A DNA stretch of 15,344 bases, taken from SVQP01 sp045594445 (GTDB taxonomy: Bacteria; Bacillota; Clostridia; Oscillospirales; CAG-272). The stretch is from the NCBI GenBank assembly GCA_045594445.1, contig JAZNYL010000109.1, forward strand, positions 1-15,344. Reading direction: 5' to 3'. Positions within the stretch are counted from its first letter, which is position 1, and each line of letters opens with the position of its first letter. The position numbers were made by a program, and so were the translations under genes. Below are positions 1 through 6,630 of the stretch, piece by piece. The notes under the pieces are model-generated. The model was given only the letters and a program-made list of their open reading frames with translations, was not told the DNA's origin and ran no database searches.

Positions 1-219
1 TGAGCGGTTTTATGGGGACCTCATCCGTCGCCTGCGGCGCCACCTTCCCCAGCGGGGCAAGGCTTATGATAGTTGTCCTTTGTCATCAGTCATACCAAGA
101 CGGATAGTGGGTAATTTCATCCCAACGGATTACTAATTGACGAGGATGCACGAAAAGCCTTGCCCCGCTGGGGAAGGTGGCGCCGCAGGCGACGGATGAG
201 GTCCCCGTAAAACCGCTCA
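1..219. repeat. 65-bp inverted repeat pair (palindromic intergenic element)
   Basis: Positions 1-65 and 155-219 are reverse complements with one mismatch, separated by 89 bp of unrelated sequence. The left arm begins at the window edge and may extend further. Each arm holds two small hairpins; in the right arm these are CCCC-gct-GGGG (163-173) and CGCC-gca-GGCG (181-191). The arrangement is either two oppositely oriented copies of a REP-like repeat or a miniature element with long terminal inverted repeats. No transposase is present. The short open frames here are only translations of the repeat. Confidence 0.85.
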
Positions 220-257
220 TAGCCCTATTAAACCGTCCATCCCATAGGGCAACAGAA

Positions 258-306
258 CCCTTGCTCCCTTCGGGGAGGTGTCGCGAAGCGACGGAGGGGA
301 TAAAAC
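258..306 (+). repeat. Third, diverged copy of the same palindromic repeat
   Basis: This stretch aligns with the copy at 155-219 in order: CTTGC, hairpin 1, GTG, hairpin 2, GACGGA, then a G-rich run. The hairpin sequences differ but still pair: CTCCC-ttcg-GGGAG (264-277) replaces CCCC-gct-GGGG, and GTCGC-gaa-GCGAC (280-292) replaces CGCC-gca-GGCG. Paired changes that keep both stems suggest selection on a folded form. The rest of 220-422 holds no gene that I can support. Confidence 0.7.
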
Positions 307-339
307 TATTGAATGTCATATCCTTCACATCTTTAATAG

Positions 340-373
340 CGAAAAGCAGAAGCCTTAATGACTTCTGCTTTCG
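340..373 (-). terminator. Probable intrinsic terminator of the esterase gene
   Basis: A stem of about 10 bp (346-352 with 362-368, extended by A-T pairs and an outer CG pair around a bulge) encloses a 9-nt loop. On the minus strand the 3' arm ends in CTTCTGCTTTT, giving a short U-run. It lies about 50 nt after the esterase stop codon. A weaker hairpin followed by seven T on the plus strand (395-419) could stop a gene arriving from the left of the window. Confidence 0.5.
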
Positions 374-422
374 ATTATATTACCGCTAATTCGTCAGCTC
401 CATCGGGCTGCATTTTTTTGCT

Positions 423-1241
423 TTATGCGAAATTCATCATCCATCTACCGGCATCAAGGATCCATCTCTCGCACTCGGGGCGCTCAAGAATGGCTTGGCC
501 ATACGAGGTTTCTTTGTTGCAAAGAGCTAAGCCGTGAGGGCCGTGGGGGTAGACGTGCAGCTCAAACGAGATACCGTGATCTGCCAGCGCGTGTGCGTAA
601 ACCAGCGAGTTCTGTACGGGAACGCCCCCGTCCTCTGCCGTGTGCCAGATAAAGGCAGGTGCGGTCTTGCTGTTTACGTGCTTGTCAACCGAATAATACG
701 CGCGATCCTCGTCCGTCGCCTCGGCAGAGCCGCACAGCATGTTAAACGAGCCCAGATGCCCATACTTGCTGCTCTCAATCACGGGGTAGCCCAGCACCGT
801 GCCCGTGGGGCGGTGCAGATCGTTATCCACGCAGCCAACCGCTTCTCTGATCTCGGGCAGGTCAAACATAGTACCGCAAGAAGCCGAAAGGTGACCGCCC
901 GCGCTGTAGCCGTTGATAAACACGTAACCCGGGTCAACGTCGTATTCCTCGGCGTGCTCACGCAGGAATTTGACCGTCTTGCAGGCCTGGAGCAGGGGAC
1001 GGCGATTTGCGGCGTTTTCGCAGATCGAATAACGCAGAATGAATACGTTGAAGCCCTGCGCCAAAAACTGCAGCGCAATGGGTTCTGCCTCACGGTCAGA
1101 AAGGAACGCGTAGCCGCCGCCGGGACAAACGATGACCGTGCGGCGCGCTTCGATACGCAGCTCGGGGCTCTTGTCGTGCAGATAGCCAATCAGAGTGCAA
1201 TCGGGATATTCGGGGAAGGGGCAAAGAGTAAAGTGCTTCAT
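423..1241 (-). CDS. Alpha/beta hydrolase, acetyl-xylan-esterase-like
   Basis: The product is a 272-aa serine hydrolase of the esterase/lipase (BD-FAE-like) group. Visible motifs are the oxyanion segment CPGGGY (about 39-44), the nucleophile elbow GYSAGGH with Ser113, the acid in HTAEDGGVPV (Asp204) and the base in HGPHG (His236), in the right order for a catalytic triad. No signal peptide or membrane segment is seen, so it should be cytoplasmic. In Clostridia such proteins often remove acetyl or other acyl groups from imported oligosaccharides; the substrate here is inferred, not shown. The start at 1241 was chosen over an upstream in-frame codon at 1334 because GGAAAGGA lies just before it and the promoter at 1273-1301 would sit inside the longer form. 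It is a single-gene unit, divergent from the surface-protein gene. Confidence 0.85.
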   Translation of the reverse strand: MKHFTLCPFPEYPDCTLIGYLHDKSPELRIEARRTVIVCPGGGYAFLSDREAEPIALQFLAQGFNVFILRYSICENAANRRPLLQACKTVKFLREHAEEYDVDPGYVFINGYSAGGHLSASCGTMFDLPEIREAVGCVDNDLHRPTGTVLGYPVIESSKYGHLGSFNMLCGSAEATDEDRAYYSVDKHVNSKTAPAFIWHTAEDGGVPVQNSLVYAHALADHGISFELHVYPHGPHGLALCNKETSYGQAILERPECERWILDAGRWMMNFA

Positions 1242-1272
1242 AACGGTCAGATCCTTTCCATGATTTGACTTT

Positions 1273-1301
1273 ATTATAACACAAGTGGACAAAATATGCA
1301 A
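1273..1301 (-). promoter_or_regulatory. Sigma-A promoter of the esterase gene
   Basis: On the minus strand, TTGCAT (1296-1301), a 17-bp spacer and TATAAT (1273-1278), with TGT directly before the -10 (extended -10). It lies 32 bp from the esterase start codon and back to back with the surface-protein promoter. Confidence 0.8.
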
Positions 1302-1340
1302 TCGGATTTTGGCTGTTGTGTGAAAAAATTCCAAAGACTC

Positions 1341-1369
1341 TTGACACGAGGTGGATTTTTCGCTATAAT
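1341..1369 (+). promoter_or_regulatory. Consensus sigma-A promoter of the surface-protein gene
   Basis: TTGACA (1341-1346), exactly 17 bp, TATAAT (1364-1369): a perfect match to the consensus. It leaves a leader of about 50 nt before the AGAGGTG ribosome binding site and the start at 1430. Strong constitutive expression is inferred. Confidence 0.88.
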
Positions 1370-1429
1370 ATGGTTAATAAGATGGCGAGTGTGTCGTCAC
1401 TTATGAATACTTATTATAAGAGGTGTAAC

Positions 1430-3019
1430 ATGAAAAGAACACTGGCTTTGATCGTAGCCGCTCTCATGATCGCCGCTATCTGCGTCATGCCCGCAGCTGC
1501 TGCAGATCGCACTGAGGTTGCAGGCTACTACGAGTACTCCGCTGAAAAGAATGATGAGATTCTTGCAGGCGAAGCAGGTGAGGCTTCCATGAAGTGGAAC
1601 GTGCCTTACCAGGCAATCACTCCCGTGCTTGACGGTGTGATCAACAAGGACGAGTACGCTCGCTTTGAAAACTTTGAGGACTATATCACCCTCGCAACCA
1701 CCACCAGCTACGGTGCAGAGGCTGCTGACGCTCTGTACGAAAAGGTTGCAGGCGGCTTCTTTGATGCATACTGGTGCTGGGACGGCAAGTACATGTACAT
1801 GGCGTTCAACATCGACTGCATCGATGACTACTACTGCACTCCCGACCAGGACGTTATGCTGTTTGCTTACAACTGCCTGCAGATCGGCTTTGCTGACGTA
1901 GACGCAGTAGGCAAGGACCCCTCCTATACCGAGCTGGGCTTTGGCTATGACAACATCAATCAAAGAGACATCACCTTCTCCTGGACTCCCGGCCCCGGCC
2001 AGTACCAGTCCGGTGAGGACGATTTCGTTGGTGCATACGACGAGGCTACCAAGAGAGTTACCTACGAGCTGAGAATTGACCTGCAGCAGGCTTTCGGTTG
2101 GGAAAAGTATCCCGAGAACGGCGATCAGATCAACTTCGCGTTCGTTCTTGAGATTGCAGGTGCAAACGACTCCACCACCAACGCACAGGTTCTGTTCTGC
2201 CAGGGTATCGGCGGTCAGTACTCCATGAAGGTCAACGATTACTTTGCTCGCATTACCTTCGAAGGCAAGCCCGATGACGTTCAGATCGAAGCAGGCGCAC
2301 TGCCCTCCATTTCTGAGGAAGATATGGAATACGAGCTGCGCGAAGCAATCGACTTCTCTGAAGTAAACGTAATGAATACCATGGTTGGCGAAGGCGCTAA
2401 GGTTGAGCAGATCACCGAGGGTGAGGACACCTTCATGCGTATCACCGCTGAGGCTGACGGCTGCTACGTTTACAGCACCGCATACCCCAGAAACCTGCTT
2501 TCCGACGTCAGATACCTGGTTATCAAGTACCGTACCGCATCCGAAAAGGCAGAGGAGTGCGGTCTGCTCTGGAAGACCAGACAGGATCCCGATTTCCACA
2601 TCGACGAGTGCTACTATGATTACATGGTAACCGATGGCAACTGGAACTATCTGCTGCTTGACCTGAACGGTGAAGCAAGATGGATGGACTACATCCAGAC
2701 CATGGGCTTTGCTCCCTTCTATGATGAAGAGGGCGTTGCAGGCTCTACTCTGGACATCGCTTGGGTCAAGTGCTACAACTACGATCCTTACGATCTGTTC
2801 GAGCAGTATCTGCCCACCGAGCCCGAGACTACCCAGGCTCCCGAGGAGACCACCGAGGCTCCCGCAGGCACCGAGGCTGAAACTCAGGCTCCCGCAGGCT
2901 CTGAGGAAGCTACCACCGAGGCTGAAAAGGCCGGCGGCTGTGGCGGCGTTGTTGGCGCAGGCGTACTTGCTCTCGTTGCAGTACTCGGCACCGCAATCGT
3001 GATCAAGAAGAAGGACTAA
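1430..3019 (+). CDS. Exported surface protein with CBM9/DOMON-like domain and C-terminal membrane anchor
   Basis: The product is 529 aa. Residues 1-25 form a Sec signal peptide (KR, long hydrophobic core, PAAAA then Asp26). Residues of about 45-280 resemble the CBM9/DOMON-like fold, beginning with PVLDGVINKDEY and followed by strands such as WDGKYMYMAF. Residues of about 320-460 look like a second beta-rich domain. A Thr/Glu/Pro/Ala linker (about 462-501) with imperfect QAP/EAP repeats leads to GGCGG (502-506), a hydrophobic segment (about 509-525) and KKKD. There is no LPXTG sorting signal at the C-terminus. It is probably held at the cell surface and may bind glycans; the binding is inferred from the fold only. 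The start at 1430 has AGAGGTG five bases upstream and opens directly into the signal peptide. Ala codons are mostly GCA/GCT, unlike the GCG/GCC-rich neighbours, which fits high expression. It stands alone between a consensus promoter and a terminator. Confidence 0.85.
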   Translation: MKRTLALIVAALMIAAICVMPAAAADRTEVAGYYEYSAEKNDEILAGEAGEASMKWNVPYQAITPVLDGVINKDEYARFENFEDYITLATTTSYGAEAADALYEKVAGGFFDAYWCWDGKYMYMAFNIDCIDDYYCTPDQDVMLFAYNCLQIGFADVDAVGKDPSYTELGFGYDNINQRDITFSWTPGPGQYQSGEDDFVGAYDEATKRVTYELRIDLQQAFGWEKYPENGDQINFAFVLEIAGANDSTTNAQVLFCQGIGGQYSMKVNDYFARITFEGKPDDVQIEAGALPSISEEDMEYELREAIDFSEVNVMNTMVGEGAKVEQITEGEDTFMRITAEADGCYVYSTAYPRNLLSDVRYLVIKYRTASEKAEECGLLWKTRQDPDFHIDECYYDYMVTDGNWNYLLLDLNGEARWMDYIQTMGFAPFYDEEGVAGSTLDIAWVKCYNYDPYDLFEQYLPTEPETTQAPEETTEAPAGTEAETQAPAGSEEATTEAEKAGGCGGVVGAGVLALVAVLGTAIVIKKKD

Positions 3020-3034
3020 TCAAATAGCCTTTTG

Positions 3035-3063
3035 GGGGCGTTGCATTCGCAACGCCCCTTTTT
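3035..3063 (+). terminator. Intrinsic terminator of the surface-protein gene
   Basis: GGGGCGTTGC (3035-3044), loop ATTC, GCAACGCCCC (3049-3058), then TTTTT. A 10-bp perfect stem with a U-run 15 nt after the stop codon is a strong terminator. The same sequence is the first part of a repeat that occurs again at 3113-3130. Confidence 0.88.
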
Positions 3064-3166
3064 ATTGCGGGCGATTCGTGAATCGCCCCTACGGAAACGG
3101 TATGATTTACAGGGGTTGCATTCGCAACGCTGCTTTTTTATTGCGGGCGATTCACGAATCGCCCGC
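3035..3166. repeat. Tandem pair of composite palindromic repeats
   Basis: Two units follow each other. Each has a GTTGC-attc-GCAAC hairpin, a T-run, and then TTGCGGGCGATTC-nn-GAATCGCCC, a 9-bp palindrome arm pair (3069-3077 with 3080-3088 in unit one; about 3136-3155 in unit two). The loop dinucleotide differs (GT, AC), and the first hairpin of unit two has lost part of its G/C base. No gene fits between 3020 and 3200. The GGGCGATTC module recurs near 15157 and, in altered form, at 4971. Confidence 0.8.
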
Positions 3167-3200
3167 CGAATGAGAAAATGCAAAAAAACAGTCGAGGCGG

Positions 3201-3229
3201 TTGAAAACTACTCAAACTTATGCTATAAT
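3201..3229 (+). promoter_or_regulatory. Sigma-A promoter of the M3 peptidase gene
   Basis: TTGAAA (3201-3206), 17 bp, TATAAT (3224-3229) with TGC before the -10. Transcription should begin near 3236, which rules out an upstream in-frame start at 3201. Confidence 0.82.
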
Positions 3230-3260
3230 GAACGTAATACTGACAAAAGGGGGAACTGAC

Positions 3261-4940
3261 ATGAAGGTTTCACAAATTCCTTACAAGAGATATACGCTGG
3301 AAGAGGCGCAGGCAGCCTTTGAGGCGTTCTGCAAGGCCAATGCTGCCGCTACGTGTGCAGCAGACGTCATTGCTGCAAAGGACGTGCTCATGGAGAGCAT
3401 GATCGATTATGCTACCGCTGCTTCTTTGGCAAACTGCCGCTTTACGCTCAACACCACGGATGAATTCTACGGTGCAGAGGTGGAGTATTACGACGAGATC
3501 GGCCCGCACGTCTCGGGCATGCAGGCAGAGTACGGCAAGCTGCTTCTGACCTCTCCTTACCGCGCTGAGCTGGAAAAGCAGCTCAATCCCCGTATTTTCA
3601 AGCAGCTGGAGATCGGCATGAAGTGCTTTGATCCCTGCATTGTCGAGGATATGCAGCTGGAAAACAGCATCGTGACCGAGTATTCAAAGTTCATGTCCAA
3701 GATGCAATTTGAATTCCGCGGCAAGACCATGCCGCTGTCTGCGTTGCGCGGTAACCTTGAGGACGGTGACCGCGAGACCAGACGCGAGTGCGCCGAGGCG
3801 ATCGGTCGCGGCCTGCAGGCAAACGCTGCACAGCTGGACGATATTTACGCAAGACTTGTCAAGGTGCGCCACACCATTGCCACCAAGCTGGGATATGAGA
3901 ACTTCGTGGAGCTTGGCTACTACCGCATGGGCAGACTGGACTACGACGCAGAAATGGTGCGCAAGTTCCGCGACAACGTCAAGGAATCTCTGGTGCCTCG
4001 CGTAGCATCCATCAAGGCGCAGTTGGCAGAGGAGCTGGGACTTGATCAGATCATGTTTTACGACGATGCCATTTACATGGCAGGCGAGCAGCCCAAGCCC
4101 ATGCTGGACAAGGACGGCATTTTCGCGGCAGCGCAGGAAATGTACGACGCCATGAATCCCGTCATCGGCGACTTTATGCGCGCTATGCAGGAGGCAGAGG
4201 CGTTTGACGTGGAGGCGCGCGACGGCAAGTTCGGCGGTGGATATTGTACCTGCTTCCCCAGATATAAGCAGCCCTTCATTCTGGCAAATTTCAACGGCTC
4301 CTGCGGTGACGTGGACGTTATGACGCACGAGTTTGGACACGCGCTGGCAGCAAAATTTGCTTGCGATCAGAACAACTTTGAGCTGGACGTGGGCGGTATG
4401 GAGACCGCAGAATGCCACTCCATGAGCATGGAATTCCTTTGCTGGAAGTATATGGACAAGTTCTTTGGTGATATGGCACCGCGCTATAAGAAGCGTCACC
4501 TCTTGGAGGCGTTGAGCTTTATTCCTTACGGCGTGATCGTGGATGAATTCCAGCATCTGATGTACGAAAACCCCGACATGACCCCCGAGCAGCGTAAGCA
4601 GACGTATCTGACGCTTGAAGCAAAGTACCGTCCTTACATGCACCTTTCGGGCATTCCTTACATTGAAGAGGGAACCAGATGGCAGTATCAGATGCACATC
4701 TACGAAAGTCCCTTCTACTACATTGACTACTGCCTTGCGCAAACGGTTGCAATCGGATTTTTGGTTGCATCCTGCGAGGACTACGATGCAGCACTTGAGC
4801 GTTACATCGGCTTTGCCAAGTGCGGCGGCACCAAGGCCTTTGAGCAGCTGATCGAGGATGCAGGCCTTGCTTCTCCCTTCAAGGACGGCGCTCTTGAGAT
4901 CCTTGCCGATAAGGCTGCAGAGATTGCGAAGGCGCTGTAA
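3261..4940 (+). CDS. M3 family oligoendopeptidase (PepF-like)
   Basis: The product is a 559-aa zinc metallopeptidase that cleaves short peptides, probably in the cytoplasm since no signal peptide is present. The zinc site is HEFGH (His356, Glu357, His360), with Glu384 in AECHSMSMEF as the third ligand, 28 residues after the first His, as in M3 enzymes. The C-terminal signature HIYESPFYYIDYCLAQ is also typical. Length and motif spacing match the shorter M3 oligoendopeptidases of Bacillota, not thimet oligopeptidase. The start at 3261 is preceded by AAAGGGGG and fits the promoter at 3201-3229. It is a single-gene unit, ended by a hairpin at 4966-5000. Its likely role is breakdown of imported oligopeptides, together with the M18 aminopeptidase and asparaginase downstream. 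The family call is firm; the substrate range is inferred. Confidence 0.93.
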   Translation: MKVSQIPYKRYTLEEAQAAFEAFCKANAAATCAADVIAAKDVLMESMIDYATAASLANCRFTLNTTDEFYGAEVEYYDEIGPHVSGMQAEYGKLLLTSPYRAELEKQLNPRIFKQLEIGMKCFDPCIVEDMQLENSIVTEYSKFMSKMQFEFRGKTMPLSALRGNLEDGDRETRRECAEAIGRGLQANAAQLDDIYARLVKVRHTIATKLGYENFVELGYYRMGRLDYDAEMVRKFRDNVKESLVPRVASIKAQLAEELGLDQIMFYDDAIYMAGEQPKPMLDKDGIFAAAQEMYDAMNPVIGDFMRAMQEAEAFDVEARDGKFGGGYCTCFPRYKQPFILANFNGSCGDVDVMTHEFGHALAAKFACDQNNFELDVGGMETAECHSMSMEFLCWKYMDKFFGDMAPRYKKRHLLEALSFIPYGVIVDEFQHLMYENPDMTPEQRKQTYLTLEAKYRPYMHLSGIPYIEEGTRWQYQMHIYESPFYYIDYCLAQTVAIGFLVASCEDYDAALERYIGFAKCGGTKAFEQLIEDAGLASPFKDGALEILADKAAEIAKAL

Positions 4941-4965
4941 GCGTATATGAAACCTATCATAATTT

Positions 4966-5000
4966 GTAGCGGGCGATCACTGATCGCCCCTACGTTTTTT
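4966..5000 (+). terminator. Repeat-derived intrinsic terminator after the M3 peptidase gene
   Basis: GGGCGATCA (4971-4979), one-base centre, TGATCGCCC (4981-4989), extended by GTAG/CTAC around a bulged C, then G and six T (4995-5000). This is a member of the GGGCGATTC repeat family with changes in both arms (TTC/GAA to TCA/TGA) that keep the stem. Confidence 0.72.
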
Positions 5001-5022
5001 GCGCAAAAATTTCGCGATTTTA

Positions 5023-5051
5023 TTGCAAAATACTACGAACTGTGCTACAAT
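5023..5051 (+). promoter_or_regulatory. Sigma-A promoter of the GH20 gene
   Basis: TTGCAA (5023-5028), 17 bp, TACAAT (5046-5051), preceded by TGC. The leader before the start codon is about 38 nt. Confidence 0.75.
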
Positions 5052-5095
5052 GGATATATATATGAGCACTCCCGCGCGGAGAGAAAGGATACACC

Positions 5096-6538
5096 ATGGA
5101 AAACATGACACTTGCCTTAATTCCTTATCCCAAATATATCACATGCAGACAGGAATCCCTTGCCATCATGCCGATTATGGAGATCTGTGACCCCATCTTT
5201 GCCCGCCCTGCAAAGGCGTTTGCGGGATACGCGCAAAGACTTGTGGGCGTGCGCTTTACCGAGGGACGCGGGGCGTCGGTGGTGCTGCGCGTCGATCCCG
5301 ATATGCAAAAGGGGGAATATTCTCTGCGCGTGCAGACTGCCCGCGTGGTGCTCTCTGCCGCAGATGAGCAGGGTATGCAGTATGCGCTGGCGACACTGGG
5401 CCAGCTTTTGCGTGTGGTGGACGGCCGCGTCAGCCTGCCCGTTTGCGAGGTGCGCGACCTGCCCGATTGCTCTCATCGCTGCGTCATGATCGACCTGGCG
5501 CGCAACTGGCACCCCTTTGATTATCTGCTCTCGTATGTGGATCTTTGCTGGTTCTATAAGGTCAGCAGACTGCACCTGCACTTTACCGACGACCAGAGCT
5601 ATACGCTGCCCAGTGCCATCTATCCCGACCTTTCTACCGAGGGACGCTCGTACAGTTCCGAGGACATCGCATATCTGAACAAGTACGCTGCCGAGCGCGG
5701 CATCTCGCTGATCCCCGAGATCGACGTGCCCGGACATTGCACGCAGCTCTGCCAAGCTTACCCCGAGATCTTTGGCACGGATAACATCATTCCGCAGACG
5801 GGGGAGGCCATGGAGGCTATGCAGGCGCTGTTTTCCGAGCTTTGCGATATGTTCCCGAATGCAGAATACGTGCACGTGGGCGGCGACGAGGCTGCCATTG
5901 AAAAGTGGACGACAAACGAAGCTTGCCGCGTGTATGCAACCGAATGCGGCATTGACTTTGATTGCGAGGACAAGAGATACCTTGCAGAGAGAATGCTTGC
6001 AAACTTCGTGCAGAAGATGGCGGATGCCGTCACCGCAAAGGGCAAGAGGGTCATGGCTTGGGAGGGCTTTGCACCCTCGGTCAACGAGTTTGTGTCCAAG
6101 GATATCATCATGCACAGCTGGGAAAACTACTATCAGACCACGCCGCAACTGCTGGCGGGCGGTTTTCAGATCATCAATAGCTCCTGGAGGCCCATGTACG
6201 TGGTCACTCCCGCTGCATATTGGTCGCAAAAAGAGGTGTACGACTGGAGCGTTTACCGCTGGACTCCCGTGCATCCCGAGTCTCCTTATCTCGGCGTGAC
6301 GGTGGAAATTCCCACCAACCAAAACGTGCTTGGCGGTCAGCTGCTGGCATGGGGTGACACCATTCCCACAAGATTTTCCACGGTGGCAGAGGGCATTGCA
6401 GAGGAACGCCGACTGGTTGCCGAGCGCATGGCGGCACTCTCCGAAAATACCTGGAATCGCGAAAAGCTGCGCAGCTATGCGGAGTTTGCCCGCGCTTACG
6501 AGGTGCTGTGTCCGGCAGCAGGCATTTTGATCGGTTAA
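5096..6538 (+). CDS. GH20 beta-N-acetylhexosaminidase
   Basis: The product is a 480-aa glycoside hydrolase that removes terminal GlcNAc or GalNAc from oligosaccharides by the substrate-assisted mechanism of GH20. The N-terminal stretch (about 1-120, starting LALIPYPKY) matches the small alpha/beta domain in front of GH20 barrels. The barrel begins near HRCVMIDLARNWHP, and the catalytic pair is Asp264-Glu265 in HVGGDEA. Substrate-site tryptophans are likely in MAWEGF and HSWEN. No signal peptide or anchor is present, so it should act on imported sugars or recycled wall fragments. The start at 5096 has AGAAAGGA six bases upstream. It has its own promoter; no clear terminator is seen in the 92 bp after it, so some read-through into the DUF1846 gene is possible. 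Family assignment is firm; the natural substrate is unknown. Confidence 0.92.
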   Translation: MENMTLALIPYPKYITCRQESLAIMPIMEICDPIFARPAKAFAGYAQRLVGVRFTEGRGASVVLRVDPDMQKGEYSLRVQTARVVLSAADEQGMQYALATLGQLLRVVDGRVSLPVCEVRDLPDCSHRCVMIDLARNWHPFDYLLSYVDLCWFYKVSRLHLHFTDDQSYTLPSAIYPDLSTEGRSYSSEDIAYLNKYAAERGISLIPEIDVPGHCTQLCQAYPEIFGTDNIIPQTGEAMEAMQALFSELCDMFPNAEYVHVGGDEAAIEKWTTNEACRVYATECGIDFDCEDKRYLAERMLANFVQKMADAVTAKGKRVMAWEGFAPSVNEFVSKDIIMHSWENYYQTTPQLLAGGFQIINSSWRPMYVVTPAAYWSQKEVYDWSVYRWTPVHPESPYLGVTVEIPTNQNVLGGQLLAWGDTIPTRFSTVAEGIAEERRLVAERMAALSENTWNREKLRSYAEFARAYEVLCPAAGILIG

Positions 6539-6565
6539 AAAAACTGACAATTTTTTCACGAACTA

Positions 6566-6594
6566 TTTACAAGCGTGAAATTTCGTGTTATAAT
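6566..6594 (+). promoter_or_regulatory. Sigma-A promoter of the DUF1846-asparaginase operon, with overlapping inverted repeat
   Basis: TTTACA (6566-6571), 17 bp, TATAAT (6589-6594), preceded by TGT. An inverted repeat TTTCACG (6554-6560) / CGTGAAA (6574-6580) brackets the -35 box, and TTCGTG (6582-6587) also mirrors CACGAA (6557-6562). This could be an operator; that is inference. Confidence 0.72.
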
Positions 6595-6630
6595 GAAGAG
6601 TATGATTGTGATAGAAAAGAGGGATGTGAA

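Noticed and set aside
86..389. Open frames on both strands of about 70-80 aa
   Set aside because: They are translations of the palindromic repeats at 1-306, lack ribosome binding sites, and mirror each other.
1397..2599. 400-aa minus-strand open frame inside the surface-protein gene
   Set aside because: It is a shadow caused by biased codons in the real gene. The plus strand has the promoter, ribosome binding site, signal peptide and terminator.
2813..2830. LPTEP in the surface protein as a sortase signal
   Set aside because: It lies about 45 residues before the hydrophobic tail and does not end in TG, so it does not match an LPXTG sorting signal.
5117..6559. 480-aa minus-strand open frame opposite the GH20 gene
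   Set aside because: The plus frame contains all GH20 motifs. The antisense frame has no recognisable domain or start signal.
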